A stretch of 64,000 bases of DNA from Crossiella sp. SN42 (lineage in GTDB: Bacteria > Actinomycetota > Actinomycetes > Mycobacteriales > Pseudonocardiaceae): NCBI RefSeq assembly GCF_023897065.1, contig NZ_JAMHIV010000024.1, forward strand, positions 109,071 to 173,070, read 5' to 3'. Positions 8,091 through 17,036 of this stretch are shown one piece after another; position 1 is the stretch's first letter, and every line of letters starts with the position of its first letter. Position numbers and translations under genes: made by a program. The notes beneath the pieces are model-generated. The model ran no database searches. It was given only the letters and a program-made list of their open reading frames with translations, and was not told the origin of the DNA.

Positions 8091-9562
8091 CTGGCTTCCC
8101 CCTCAGGAAGTCTGCCGTGGGCGAGGAAGGCCTCGACCGTGGTGTTCACGCACGGGTTGCCGAGGTAGAGGCCGTGATCGCCACCGGCGACGACCAGCAG
8201 CCGGGAGCCGGGCAGGCGCTGTTGCAGGCGGCGCGCGCCCTCGATCGGCGTCTTCGGGTCCTGTTCGGACTGCACGATCAGCATCGGCGGCAGGCCGTGG
8301 CCGGTGACCCGGACGACCGGCAGGTCCGGCCGCTGCCAGCCGAGGCAGTCGTTGACCACCTGGGCCCAGCCGTAGAGCGGGTACCGCTGGCCCAGCCGGG
8401 CCGAGTCGGTCACCAGCGAGGCCCTGGTGAACCGGGATGGCGTGTCGTTGCAGCGGATCGCGGTGTAGACCGCGCCGTAGCTGGCCGGGTCCGGGTTGAG
8501 GATGTCCGAGCCGGGCGGCGCGGCCAGCGGGGCGGCCTGCCCCTTGTCCAGCGCGGCCAGCTGACCGGCCAGGCCGGGGAAGGCGGCGGCGTGGCCGAGG
8601 CCGCCGAGAATGATCGCGTCCAGCACGGCCCCGTTGATCCCGTTGACCGGAGCCGTTGCCAGGCGGGCACGCAATCCCTCGTACCGGGCATGTGCGGCGG
8701 CCGGGGTCTGGCCCCAGCCGTAGGTCGCGTGCCGTTGCGCCAGCCAGGGCAGGAAGCCCTCGCGGAACCGGCGCTCGTAGGCCATCGGCAGCGTGGCCTG
8801 GGTGCTCTCCCAGCTGCCGGTGGCGTCCATCGCCGAGTCCAGCGCGAACCGGCCGGTCCGGTGCGGGAACAGGGTGGCGTAGTGCGTGGCCAGCCAGGTC
8901 CCGGCGGAGATGCCGAGGAAGTTGATCTTCCGCTGGCCGAGCAGGTGGCGCAGCAGGTCCAGGTCGCGGGCGGTCTGCGCGGTGGTGGTGGTCGCCGCCC
9001 GCTCGCCGAGGAAGACCTGGCAGTCGCGGATGATCCGCTCGGCCTGGTCCTGCAGGGCGGTCAGGTTGGCCGGGGTGCGGTCCCTCGGGTCCAGCGGCAG
9101 TTCTGGTGCCGCCGCGGCCGGTGGCCCGCAGCGGACCGGTGAGCTGGCGCCGGTGCCGCGCGGGTCGATGCCGATGAGGTCGAAGCGCTCGGCGAGCTCG
9201 GTGCGGCGGGACAGCGACAGCGGCAGCCTGCGGCCGGGCGCGCCCGGTCCGCCGGGGTTGGTGAACAGCACGCCTGCCGCCGGGCCGGTGGCCCTGATCC
9301 GGCTCACCGCGATGCTGATCGTCTGGTGCCCCGGGCGGTGCCAGTCCAGCGGGGCCTGGAACTCCGCGCACTCCAGGCGCTCGAAGTTCGCCGGTGGGTT
9401 CGGTGGCGGGTTCGCCGGATCGAAGCAGGGACGCCAGGACAGCTGCTGGCGGGTCAGCGGATCGGCCTTGGCGAGGGCCGGAGTTGTTGCCAGGGAAAGG
9501 AAAACCGTGCTGAGCAAGACAAGCCCGATGGTGCGGTTCTTGGTGCGGTGCTGGGTGTACAC
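8081..9562 (-). CDS. Secreted alpha/beta hydrolase, tripeptidyl aminopeptidase type (copy 2)
   Basis: The 493-residue paralogue of the downstream gene has a signal peptide (hydrophobic 11-30, ending LAKA). Catalytic positions are the same: TNPGGPG (101-107), nucleophile elbow GISAG with Ser219, acid D435 in QDPKTPIE and H463 in GGDHG. The elbow is GISAG here and GVSGG in copy 1, and the loops after the elbow differ, so the two may prefer different peptides. The GTG start at 9562 follows a strong GAGGGGAG ribosome binding site. Being first in the pair, it probably carries the promoter for both. The arrangement is an old tandem duplication; the copies have clearly diverged. Confidence 0.9.
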   Translation of the reverse strand: MYTQHRTKNRTIGLVLLSTVFLSLATTPALAKADPLTRQQLSWRPCFDPANPPPNPPANFERLECAEFQAPLDWHRPGHQTISIAVSRIRATGPAAGVLFTNPGGPGAPGRRLPLSLSRRTELAERFDLIGIDPRGTGASSPVRCGPPAAAAPELPLDPRDRTPANLTALQDQAERIIRDCQVFLGERAATTTTAQTARDLDLLRHLLGQRKINFLGISAGTWLATHYATLFPHRTGRFALDSAMDATGSWESTQATLPMAYERRFREGFLPWLAQRHATYGWGQTPAAAHARYEGLRARLATAPVNGINGAVLDAIILGGLGHAAAFPGLAGQLAALDKGQAAPLAAPPGSDILNPDPASYGAVYTAIRCNDTPSRFTRASLVTDSARLGQRYPLYGWAQVVNDCLGWQRPDLPVVRVTGHGLPPMLIVQSEQDPKTPIEGARRLQQRLPGSRLLVVAGGDHGLYLGNPCVNTTVEAFLAHGRLPEGEARCP

Positions 9563-9696
9563 CCGTGCTCCCCTCAGTGCGCCTGTTGGTCACGCTAAGG
9601 AAAAACGGTGGAGCGCGCAGTGAACCTGGACCACACTCAGGGCGTCTTCAGGGGAGTACGTAAGGGGAAAATCAGCGAGAAGTAGGGAGGTGTGCC

Positions 9697-9831
9697 ATGG
9701 CCGGGCTGGCGATGCTCGTGCTTGCTGTGGCCGCCGTGGTGATGGTTCTGCTGGCGCAGCAGGGGGAACGTCCGGGGGCGGAGCTGGACGCGCGCACCCA
9801 TGAGCGCCTGCCCACCGGGTCAGGCCGGTAG
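9697..9831 (+). CDS. 44-residue single-pass membrane protein
   Basis: This short gene reads MAGLAMLVLAVAAVVMVLLA and then a charged tail ending THERLPTGSGR. It has one clear transmembrane helix (about residues 3-20) and a polar 24-residue tail. AGGGAGG (9684-9690) sits six bases before the ATG, an almost ideal ribosome binding site, which is the main evidence that it is real. It lies between two minus-strand genes and its stop overlaps the 3' end of the convergent lipoprotein gene by 12 bp. Small proteins of this type often modulate membrane enzymes or transporters. No family assignment is possible. Confidence 0.55.
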   Translation: MAGLAMLVLAVAAVVMVLLAQQGERPGAELDARTHERLPTGSGR

Positions 9832-10686
9832 CTCGGCCTGACCGCCGATGCCGCGGACGGTCTTGGAGACCGGCTTGTTCGTCTCGGCGAAACAGGTGCC
9901 GACGGTGTAGCCCTCCGACCAGTCGCGTTCGGAGGGCACCCGCCAGCTGGTCGCCACGTCCGGGCGGCCCTCCGGCGCCAGCAGGTAGTCGATGACCACC
10001 TGCTTGCAGTGCTTGTCCATGGTCGAGTGCAGCTGCTCGGCCGACGGGATCTTGTCGCTGCTCTTGCCCAGGTTCTTCACCGAGGGCAGCGCCTCACCCA
10101 CGTGCGGCTGGTCGCACGGCACGCCGACCAGCGTCTCCGCCTTCGACGGCGAACCGGCCGTGCACAGCTGGTAGGCCCAGAAGTCCTTCTTCAGCGCGTC
10201 CTTGAGCGAACCGGTGCGGCTGACCGGCGCGCCGTCCGGGCCGACCTCGACCACGGTGCAGATCACGTAGTGCTGCCCGGTGGCCCACAGCGCCTTGTCC
10301 GGCCAGATCGCGCCCACCCGCAGCCTGCTGGCCGGGGCGGCCTCGCTGCCCATGTACTCGGTGAGCTTCTCCGCGCACCGCGGGATCGAGCTGGCCAGCA
10401 GGGTCGAGTCGTCGGGGTAGGCCTTGGGCAGGTGCTGCGGCAGCGTCTCCAGCCAGGTCACCTCGGCCTCGTGCGAGCGCGCGCAGGGCACCCGGCCCAG
10501 CACCTTGGCGTCGAAGCACTCGCCGACACCGGGCAGCTTCTCCTCCGGCGGCGCGGTCAGCTTCGTGGTCGGCCGCACCGGCACCACCCCGCTCACCGAG
10601 GCCGGCTCGCCGGCCACGGTCGCGCCGGTGGTGCAGCCGGCGGCCAGCAACGCGGACAGCGTGAGCGCCAGTGCTGCCCTCCGCAT
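9820..10686 (-). CDS. Lipoprotein with septum-formation-type domains
   Basis: The 288-residue product has a lipoprotein signal (ALALTLSALLAAGC, lipid-carrying Cys18) and then a Pro/Thr linker. Two similar cysteine-containing units follow: GECFDAKVLGRVPCARSHEAEV and, further on, VGVPCDQPHVGE. The C-x-D...VPC...H-x-x-E pattern is typical of the actinobacterial septum-formation domain (Pfam Septum_form), found in membrane-anchored proteins linked to cell division. About eight cysteines could form disulphides outside the membrane. The gene is monocistronic and diverges from the DUF3311/symporter operon across a 210-bp spacer in which I could not define a convincing promoter. Confidence 0.75.
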   Translation of the reverse strand: MRRAALALTLSALLAAGCTTGATVAGEPASVSGVVPVRPTTKLTAPPEEKLPGVGECFDAKVLGRVPCARSHEAEVTWLETLPQHLPKAYPDDSTLLASSIPRCAEKLTEYMGSEAAPASRLRVGAIWPDKALWATGQHYVICTVVEVGPDGAPVSRTGSLKDALKKDFWAYQLCTAGSPSKAETLVGVPCDQPHVGEALPSVKNLGKSSDKIPSAEQLHSTMDKHCKQVVIDYLLAPEGRPDVATSWRVPSERDWSEGYTVGTCFAETNKPVSKTVRGIGGQAELPA

Positions 10687-10896
10687 GCTCGCCTCCCTCG
10701 CTGACCGTGATCGTGCGGCTACCGTGCCGTACGGCTGGTGCGCTGTTGGTCACGATTCGGGCACTTCGAACACAGGGTTTTCCTGCTGCCCGATGACGAC
10801 CATTGCCCCACATGCCTAACATCCGCGACACATCCGCGCCCGGCAAGGTCACCGTAGCGGTGGCAGGCCCGCGGGGGAGGACAACGGAGGAGTTCG

Positions 10897-11187
10897 ATGC
10901 CGTCTGGTTCGTCACCACCGGTCTCTGCGCGCCCCAGCGGGCTGCGCTGGAACTGGTGGAACCTGCTGCTCGTGGTGCCGCTGCTGATGCTGGTCACCCC
11001 GATGATCAACTTTGATGAGCCGCGGCTGCTCGGCCTGCCGTTCTTCTACTGGTCGCAGTTCGCCTTCGTGCCGCTGGGCGTGGTCTGCGTCGGGCTGGTC
11101 TACCTCAAGACCAGGGACGAGCCGGTGGTCACGGACGCGCCGGACCGCCTCGACGTGGACCGGCTGGACGAGGGGGACAAGGCGTGA
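10897..11187 (+). CDS. DUF3311 small membrane subunit next to sodium:solute symporter
   Basis: The 96-residue protein has two transmembrane helices (about 19-36 and 51-69) with a short loop between them and an acidic C-terminal tail. It matches the DUF3311 pattern: small proteins encoded immediately before sodium:solute symporters and thought to be accessory subunits. CGGAGGAG (10885-10892) is the ribosome binding site for the ATG at 10897. Its stop overlaps the symporter start (GTGA), so the two are made in fixed ratio. The stoichiometric partnership is inference from this coupling. Confidence 0.85.
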   Translation: MPSGSSPPVSARPSGLRWNWWNLLLVVPLLMLVTPMINFDEPRLLGLPFFYWSQFAFVPLGVVCVGLVYLKTRDEPVVTDAPDRLDVDRLDEGDKA

Positions 11188-12836
11188 GCGAGATCCAGTG
11201 GCCCCAGCTGATCGTCTTCGCGGTGCTGTTCCTGCTGGTGACGGTGCTCGGGTTCGTGGCATCCAAGTGGAAGGCCGGTGACACCCTCGACCACCTCGAC
11301 GAGTGGGGCCTTGGCGGCCGCAAGTTCGGCTCCTGGATCACCTGGTTCCTGGTCGGCGGCGACCTCTACACCGCCTACACCTTCGTCGCGGTGCCTGCAC
11401 TGATCTTCGGCGCGGGCGCGATGGGCTTCTTCGCGCTGCCCTACACGGTGATCCTGTACCCGCTGGTGTTCCTGCCGCTGCTGCGCATGTGGTCGGTGTC
11501 CAGGGTGCACGGCTACGTGACCCCGGCCGACTTCGTCCGCGGCCGCTACGGCTCGCGCATCCTGGCCCTGCTGATCGCGGTCACCGGCATCATCGCCACC
11601 ATGCCCTACATCGCGTTGCAGCTGGTGGGGCTGGAAGCGGTGCTGCGCACCATGGGCTTCAACGGCAGCGGCCTGCTCGGGCACCTGCCGCTGTTCATCG
11701 GCTTCCTGATCCTGGCCGTCTACACCTACCAGTCCGGCCTGCGCGCCCCGGCGCTGATCGCCTTCGTCAAGGACACGTTGATCTACATCGTGATCCTGGT
11801 CGCGGTCATCTACCTGCCCGCCAAGCTGGGCGGCTGGACCACCATCTTCGAGCGCTCCTCCGAGCTGCTGTCCCAGCCGGGGGCCAACGGCCAGCCCAAG
11901 GGCTCGCTGCTGCTGAACCCGAACAACCAGCTCCAGTACGCCACCCTGGCGCTGGGCTCGGCGCTGGCGCTGTTCCTCTACCCGCACTCGCTGACCGGCA
12001 TCCTGGCCTCCAGGGGCCGCAACGTGATCAAGAAGAACATGGTCGCGCTGCCCGCCTACTCGCTGCTGCTGGGCCTGCTGGCGCTGCTCGGCTACGTGGC
12101 GCTGACCGCGGGCACCAAGCCGCTGATGAACAACGCCACCGGGCGGCCGGACTCCAACACCATCGTGCCGGTGCTCTTCGACCAGCAGTTCCCCGGCTGG
12201 TTCGCCGGTATCGCCTTCGCCGCGATCGGCATCGGCGCGCTGGTCCCGGCCGCGATCATGTCCATCGCCGCGGCCAACCTATGGACCCGCAACATCTACA
12301 AGGAGTACCTGAAGAAGGACGCCTCGCCGAAGCAGGAGGCGCAGCAGGCCAAGCTGGCCTCGCTGGTGGTCAAGTTCGGCGCGGTCGCCTTCATCGTCTT
12401 CGTCGACCCGCAGTACTCCATCGACCTGCAGCTGATCGGCGGCGTGATCATCCTGCAGACGCTGCCCGCGGTGGCGATCGCGCTCTACACCCGCTGGTTC
12501 CACGTGTATGGCCTGGTCGCGGGCTGGATCGCCGGTATGGGCTACGGCTTCTACCTGCTCTACCAGATCCCGAACCCGGCGGCGGGCCGCGCGCACTTCG
12601 GCGGTTCCGCGCTGACCCTGGACAAGCTGTCCCTGCTCGGCTGGGAGCCCTTCGCCGGGTCCAAGGTGCAGATCTACGTCGGGTTCGTCGCGCTGCTGGT
12701 GAACCTGGTGGTCGCGGTGGTCGGCACGATCATCGCCAGGCAGCTCAAGGTGCTCAACGGCACCGATGAAACCAAGGGCGAGGACTACCACGCCGACGAG
12801 GGCGACCCCTCGCTCAAGGCGGTCGCCGCGCACTGA
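11184..12836 (+). CDS. mctP: Sodium:solute symporter, monocarboxylate permease (MctP) type
   Basis: The 550-residue integral membrane protein has about 13 hydrophobic segments and belongs to the solute:sodium symporter family. The N-terminal region DEWGLGGRKFGSWITWFLVG and the GDLYTAYTF and YVTPADFVRGRYGSR segments are characteristic of the subgroup that includes rhizobial MctP and actinobacterial acetate/pyruvate/lactate carriers. Length and the DUF3311 partner fit that group. The likely role is uptake of short monocarboxylates with sodium or protons across the cytoplasmic membrane. The exact substrate cannot be told. The last 52 bases overlap the convergent PhoD-like gene. Confidence 0.88.
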   Translation: MSEIQWPQLIVFAVLFLLVTVLGFVASKWKAGDTLDHLDEWGLGGRKFGSWITWFLVGGDLYTAYTFVAVPALIFGAGAMGFFALPYTVILYPLVFLPLLRMWSVSRVHGYVTPADFVRGRYGSRILALLIAVTGIIATMPYIALQLVGLEAVLRTMGFNGSGLLGHLPLFIGFLILAVYTYQSGLRAPALIAFVKDTLIYIVILVAVIYLPAKLGGWTTIFERSSELLSQPGANGQPKGSLLLNPNNQLQYATLALGSALALFLYPHSLTGILASRGRNVIKKNMVALPAYSLLLGLLALLGYVALTAGTKPLMNNATGRPDSNTIVPVLFDQQFPGWFAGIAFAAIGIGALVPAAIMSIAAANLWTRNIYKEYLKKDASPKQEAQQAKLASLVVKFGAVAFIVFVDPQYSIDLQLIGGVIILQTLPAVAIALYTRWFHVYGLVAGWIAGMGYGFYLLYQIPNPAAGRAHFGGSALTLDKLSLLGWEPFAGSKVQIYVGFVALLVNLVVAVVGTIIARQLKVLNGTDETKGEDYHADEGDPSLKAVAAH

Positions 12837-13834
12837 CGCGGGAAGGTGAGGTTCCCCGGTCCGCCAGGGCCGGGGAACCCCGCTCGCCACATCAGCTCGT
12901 CGACCTCGCACAGCACCGACCCCGCGGTGCCGGGGGCCAGCTCCGGCGCCCCGGCCACCTGCCGGGTCCCGGCCGGTCCCGGCCCGCCGCGCAGCACCAG
13001 CGGCGAGTCGACCCTGGCCCGCCGCCACAGCGCGCCCAGCCGCTCCCCGGTCAGCTCAGCCGCCGACCCGTGCCCGGCCACCACGTCCCACAGCGGCCGC
13101 CGCCTGCTCAGCTCCCCGGCCAGCCAGCGCTCCTGCCCCGCCCCCAGCAGCGACCCGGTCTGCCGGTACTGCTGGGTGTCCACCAGCCGCAGCGCCAGCA
13201 ACCGCCCCCAGCGCAGGCTCCGGTAGATCGGCATCCGCCCGCCGTCCGGCCGCGAGGCCGCCCGCAGCGGCTGGTGCTCGTAGTAGGCCCGGCAGGCCGC
13301 CACCCACTCCCCGGCCAGCTCGCCAGGCCCCCACACCGACACCTGCGGCGCACTCGCCCGGGCCAGCTGCGCGGCCGGGGTGAGCAGGCTCATCGCCCGC
13401 TCCCGAGGGTCACCGCCGGCCGTCCGGTGCTCGCCGAGCCGGAGCACCAGGTCGGCTGGCTGCGGCAGGGCGTCGCCGCTGGTCACGGCCAGCCGCAGCG
13501 GTTCCAGCGCGACCGGGTGCGGCGCGGTCCGGGTGCGCCCGGTCAGCGAGAGGTGCCTGCCGTGCCGGAAGCGGAAGAAGTACTCGGTGCTCGGTTCGAG
13601 GCCGTCCACCTCGACGTGCACGCTGTGCCCCCACTCGGGCAGCGCGTCCGTCTCGCCCGCACGCACCACCCTGGTGCCCGCCGGATCGGCGCTGAGCTGC
13701 CACCGCACGGTCAGCGGGAGGTCCGGGGCGCCGGTCAGCCGGGTCCAGAGCACCACCGAGTCCGGTTCGGGGTCACCGGAGGCCACGCCGAGGGTGAACG
13801 GGTCCTGTCGCACCTTAGGCAGGTAATCAGGCAT
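12785..13834 (-). CDS. PhoD-like protein lacking its metal-binding motifs (probable pseudoenzyme)
   Basis: The 349-residue protein begins with the PhoD N-terminal Fn3-like domain: FTLGVASGDPEPDSVVLWTRL (13-33) through SVHVEVDGLEPSTEYFFRFR. The phosphodiesterase domain that follows is recognisable but eroded. The metal motif normally reading HLGDYIYE is LRLGEHRTAG (131-140). The WDDHE motif is VWGPGE (167-172), just before CRAYYEHQPLR. The AQQ/GH segment near the end is short. It is about 150 residues shorter than active PhoD. Family knowledge says the lost Asp and His residues bind Fe/Ca, so catalysis is unlikely. ATG at 13834 is supported mainly by the start of homology, since no strong ribosome binding site is seen. 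It could have a binding role or be decaying. Confidence 0.7.
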   Translation of the reverse strand: MPDYLPKVRQDPFTLGVASGDPEPDSVVLWTRLTGAPDLPLTVRWQLSADPAGTRVVRAGETDALPEWGHSVHVEVDGLEPSTEYFFRFRHGRHLSLTGRTRTAPHPVALEPLRLAVTSGDALPQPADLVLRLGEHRTAGGDPRERAMSLLTPAAQLARASAPQVSVWGPGELAGEWVAACRAYYEHQPLRAASRPDGGRMPIYRSLRWGRLLALRLVDTQQYRQTGSLLGAGQERWLAGELSRRRPLWDVVAGHGSAAELTGERLGALWRRARVDSPLVLRGGPGPAGTRQVAGAPELAPGTAGSVLCEVDELMWRAGFPGPGGPGNLTFPRQCAATALSEGSPSSAW

Positions 13835-13895
13835 GGACGTCCACCGCGTGGCGGCAAGGTGCCATTGGAGTGAATCTAGTGTTTGAATCGACGGC

Positions 13896-15320
13896 GTGGA
13901 TCGAGCCGTACTGACTGACACCGTCCGCTCGCGGTGGGACAACGATGTCCTGACGAGCCTGTCCGAACTGGTCTCCGTGCCCGCGATCTCGCCGGCCTTC
14001 GACCCCGACTGGGCCCGCAACGGCCACCTGGACGCCGCCATCGAGCACGTCCGCCGCTGGCTGGTCGAGCGCGCGCTACCCGGCGCCACCGTGGACGTGG
14101 TGCGGCTGGCGGACCGGACCCCCGTGCTGCTGCTCGACCTGCCGGCGCAGCCCGGTTTCGAGGACGCGGGCACCGCGCTGCTCTACGGGCACCTGGACAA
14201 GCAGCCGCCGGTGGGTGGCTGGTCCGAGGGGCTCGGCCCGTGGACGCCGGTGCTGCGGGACGGCCGCCTCTACGGCCGGGGCTCGGCCGATGACGGCTAC
14301 GCCGGCTACGCCGCGGTCACCGCGATCGAGGGCCTGCTGGCCGCCGGTGGCGCGCACGGGCGCTGCGTGGTGCTGCTGGAGACCGGCGAGGAGTCCGGCA
14401 GCCCCGACCTGCCCGCCTACCTGGAGCACCTGCGCGACCGGCTGGGCGAGGTGTCGCTGGTGGTCTGCCTGGACTCCGGCGCGGCCGACTACGAGCGGAT
14501 GTGGCTGACCACCTCGCTGCGCGGCCTGGTGCAGACCCAGGTGACCGTGCGCGTGCTGGAGTCCGGCCAGCACTCCGGCTCGGCCAGCGGGGTGGTGCCC
14601 AGCTCCTTCCGCGTGCTGCGCCAGCTGCTGGACCGGCTGGAGGACTCGGCCACCGGCAAGGTGCTGCTGCCCGAGCTGAGCGCGGACATCCCGGCGGAGC
14701 GGGTGCGGGAGGCCGAGGAGGCCCTCGCCGTGCTGCCCGGCCTGCTGCTGCGGCTGTTCCCGCTGATGCCGGGCATGCGCACGGTGACAGAGGACGAGCT
14801 GGAGCTGGAGCTCAACCGCACCTGGCGGCCGACGCTGTCGGTCATCGGCGCGGACGGCCTGCCGGTGCCGGACGATGCGGGCAACGTGCTGCGCCCGCAC
14901 ACCACGCTGATGCTCGGCTTCCGGTTGCCGCCCACCGCGGACTCGGCCGCCGCGCTGGCCGCGGTGCGCCGCGCGCTGACCACCGACGTGCCCTACGGCG
15001 CCCAGGTGGAGCTGGCCAAGGTGGAGGCGGCCGACGGCTGGAACGCGCCGAGCCTGCGGCCCTGGCTGCGCGAGGCCCTGGACACCGCGGGCGAGCAGGT
15101 CTTCGGCACCGGCTGGAAGGCCACCGGCGAGGGCGGCTCCATCCCGTTCATGGGCCTGCTGCACGAGGCGTACCCGCAGGCGCAGTTCGTGGTCACCGGC
15201 GCACTGGGCGCGGACAGCAACGCGCACGTGCCCGATGAGTCCCTGCACCTGGACTACGCCCGCCGGATCACCGAGGCGATCTCCTACGTGCTGGACGCGC
15301 ACGCCCGCTCCGGCAAGTGA
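13896..15320 (+). CDS. M20-family metallopeptidase (dipeptidase-like)
   Basis: The 474-residue protein has the M20/ArgE/DapE/carnosinase layout: two halves of a zinc domain around a dimerisation domain. Zinc and catalytic residues are visible as YGHLDKQP (H99, D101), GRGSADDGYA (D132), ETGEESGS (E165-E166) and LDSGAAD, with the last ligand in SNAHVPDE near the C-terminus. GHLDxQP and the 470-residue length fit the cytosolic non-specific dipeptidase branch. The probable role is hydrolysis of dipeptides or N-acyl amino acids in the cytoplasm. GTG at 13896 is preceded by a TAGTGT box (13877-13882) and no ribosome binding site, so the leader must be very short. Confidence 0.88.
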   Translation: MDRAVLTDTVRSRWDNDVLTSLSELVSVPAISPAFDPDWARNGHLDAAIEHVRRWLVERALPGATVDVVRLADRTPVLLLDLPAQPGFEDAGTALLYGHLDKQPPVGGWSEGLGPWTPVLRDGRLYGRGSADDGYAGYAAVTAIEGLLAAGGAHGRCVVLLETGEESGSPDLPAYLEHLRDRLGEVSLVVCLDSGAADYERMWLTTSLRGLVQTQVTVRVLESGQHSGSASGVVPSSFRVLRQLLDRLEDSATGKVLLPELSADIPAERVREAEEALAVLPGLLLRLFPLMPGMRTVTEDELELELNRTWRPTLSVIGADGLPVPDDAGNVLRPHTTLMLGFRLPPTADSAAALAAVRRALTTDVPYGAQVELAKVEAADGWNAPSLRPWLREALDTAGEQVFGTGWKATGEGGSIPFMGLLHEAYPQAQFVVTGALGADSNAHVPDESLHLDYARRITEAISYVLDAHARSGK

Positions 15321-15324
15321 GTTG

Positions 15325-15975
15325 TCAGGCCCGGATCGCTCCGGCGGTCCGGGCCTGCCGGCGGCCTGGTTCCACAGCAGGGTGCCGCCCCAGCTGACCA
15401 GCACGCCGAGCACCAGGCTGCCCAGCGGCAGCGGCGCGGCCAGCACGTCCCCGGTGCGCAGCGAAGGTGGTCGAGCCCACCACGTCGGCCGGGCGGTCCG
15501 CGGGCGACTCGCCCGAACGGCCCAGCACGCTCACCTCGCGGTACTCACCGTAGAACAGCGAACGCGGGATGACGGTGGCGCTGGAGTCCACGCAGACCAG
15601 GGCCCGGCTCCGGGATCAGTTTGATGCGACGAGCGCGCTTCCGTGGATAGTCCGTGAACATCCGGCTGATCGCCTCGTCGTATTCGCCGTAGTCGAATTC
15701 CTCCATTCCGTCCTCAGTCACCGGGAAACCGCCGCCGAGATCCACGTAGGTCAGTTCGGGGAAGAAGTCGGACAGTTCCAGGGCGCGTGCCCCGCTCTGC
15801 GTCATCGGGCGCGAAGCCGCACGCCATGGCGAGCTTGAGGTGTCGCGCCGAGTTCACGAAGATCCCCATGCCGGGACCGCGCAGCAGCTTGAGCAGCTCG
15901 GGGTTGTTGTTCACCATCGAGGTGACAAGGGGTGCCGTACTGGCTGACGGCAGCCGAGATCGCTCTCTCGTCCAT
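15325..15975 (-). pseudogene. Remnant of a PLP-dependent (Orn/DAP/Arg type) decarboxylase
   Basis: Reading leftward, pieces of a group IV decarboxylase appear in order but in different frames. They are MDERAISAAVSQYGTPCHL (from 15975), NNNPELLKLLRGPGMGIFVNS (about 15911-15850), ELSDFFPELTYVDLGGGFPV (about 15780-15715), IPEPG (about 15610) and ALVCVDSSATVIPRSLFYGEYREVSVL (about 15600-15525). These correspond to the N-terminus, the region after the PLP lysine, the glycine-rich phosphate loop GGGF and the EPGR segment. The stretch containing the PLP lysine (normally before NNNP) is deleted, and at least three frameshifts and other deletions are present. The remnant is about 0.65 kb against about 1.2 kb for an intact gene. 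It cannot make an enzyme. Its 5' end faces the amino-acid ABC operon. Confidence 0.75.
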
Positions 15976-16217
15976 GGCGGGATGCGGCCCTTTCGAGGGG
16001 AGCTGCTCGAGATATCGGCGGAGAATTTTTGTAGCAGCGCGGGGAATAGGAATACCCGCTTGGCGGAGTGCTCAGCCGGTGAGCCGTAACGCCGTTAGCC
16101 CAGGTAGCGCAGCCCGCATAGTCATGGACCCGTAACCAGCCACCTGCTGTGCTACCGGCCATCCGGATGGCAGGATGCGCAGAACTTGCCCGGAAACTGA
16201 CTACGAGGAGTGACACC

Positions 16218-17024
16218 GTGGCCCGTCGACCAAGACACCAGGTGCTCGCCCTGCTGCCGGTGGCAGCCCTGCTGCTCGCCGCGACCGCGTGTGGCGGCGG
16301 TGGCGGCGCCACGGCCAACGGTGTGCCGCTGGTCGAGGCAGGGAAGCTCAAGACCTGCACGCACCTGCCGTACGAGCCCTTCCAGTTCAAGGAGGGCAAC
16401 GAGGTCGTCGGCTTCGACGTCGACCTGGTGAACCTGGTGGCCAAGGACCTGGGCGTCAAGCAGGAGATCGTGGACGGTCCGTTCGACACGATCGCCTCCG
16501 GCCAGGACCTCAACATCAACAAGTGCGATGTGGCCGCCGCGGGCATGACCATCACGGACACCCGCAAGCAGAACTTCGACTTCTCCGACCCGTACTTCCT
16601 GGCCACCCAGGCGCTGCTGGTCAAGAAGGGCTCCGGCATCACCAGCCTGGAGTCGCTCAAGGGCAAGAAGATGGGCGTGCAGGCCGACACCACCGGCAAG
16701 GTCTACGCGGAGAAGAACGCCGCGCCCGCCGGTGTGGAGCTGGTCACCTTCGAGGACCTCGGCCTGCTGCTGGAGTCGGTGAAGAACGGTTCGGTCGCCG
16801 CGGGCATCAACGACGACTTCGTGCTCAAGGACTACGCCCGCAAGAACCCGGACACCGAGATGACCGCGGCGTTCAACACCAACGAGAACTACGGCATCGG
16901 CGTCCGCAAGGGCAACGACGTGCTGCTGAAGAAGGTCAACGAGGTGCTGGCCAAGGCCAAGAGCGACGGCACCTACGCGAACCTCTACGAGAAGTGGTTC
17001 AAGGAGAAGCCGAAGCAGGGCTGA
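16218..17024 (+). CDS. Polar amino-acid ABC transporter, substrate-binding lipoprotein
   Basis: The 268-residue protein has a lipoprotein signal ([17 protein letters not shown], Cys near 25) followed by a Gly-rich linker. Family 3 binding-protein features are clear: [22 protein letters not shown] at the start of lobe 1, the [24 protein letters not shown] segment with the carboxylate-binding Thr/Arg, and a C-terminal [12 protein letters not shown] helix. It captures a polar or acidic amino acid outside the membrane. The GTG start at 16218 is set by CGAGGAG (16204-16210) and by the signal peptide. A strong hairpin separates it from the permease gene, which would allow the binding protein to be made in excess. 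Confidence 0.92.
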   Translation: MARRPRHQVLALLPVAALLLAATACGGGGGATANGVPLVEAGKLKTCTHLPYEPFQFKEGNEVVGFDVDLVNLVAKDLGVKQEIVDGPFDTIASGQDLNINKCDVAAAGMTITDTRKQNFDFSDPYFLATQALLVKKGSGITSLESLKGKKMGVQADTTGKVYAEKNAAPAGVELVTFEDLGLLLESVKNGSVAAGINDDFVLKDYARKNPDTEMTAAFNTNENYGIGVRKGNDVLLKKVNEVLAKAKSDGTYANLYEKWFKEKPKQG

Positions 17025-17036
17025 TCCGACCGTCCG

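Noticed and set aside
6525..9142. Long plus-strand frames over the two hydrolase genes
   Set aside because: Shadows; the minus strand has signal peptides and catalytic triads.
13816..13834. TTAGGCAGGTAATCAGG near the PhoD-like start as a second iron box
   Set aside because: Only the first half-site resembles the DtxR consensus; the second half does not.
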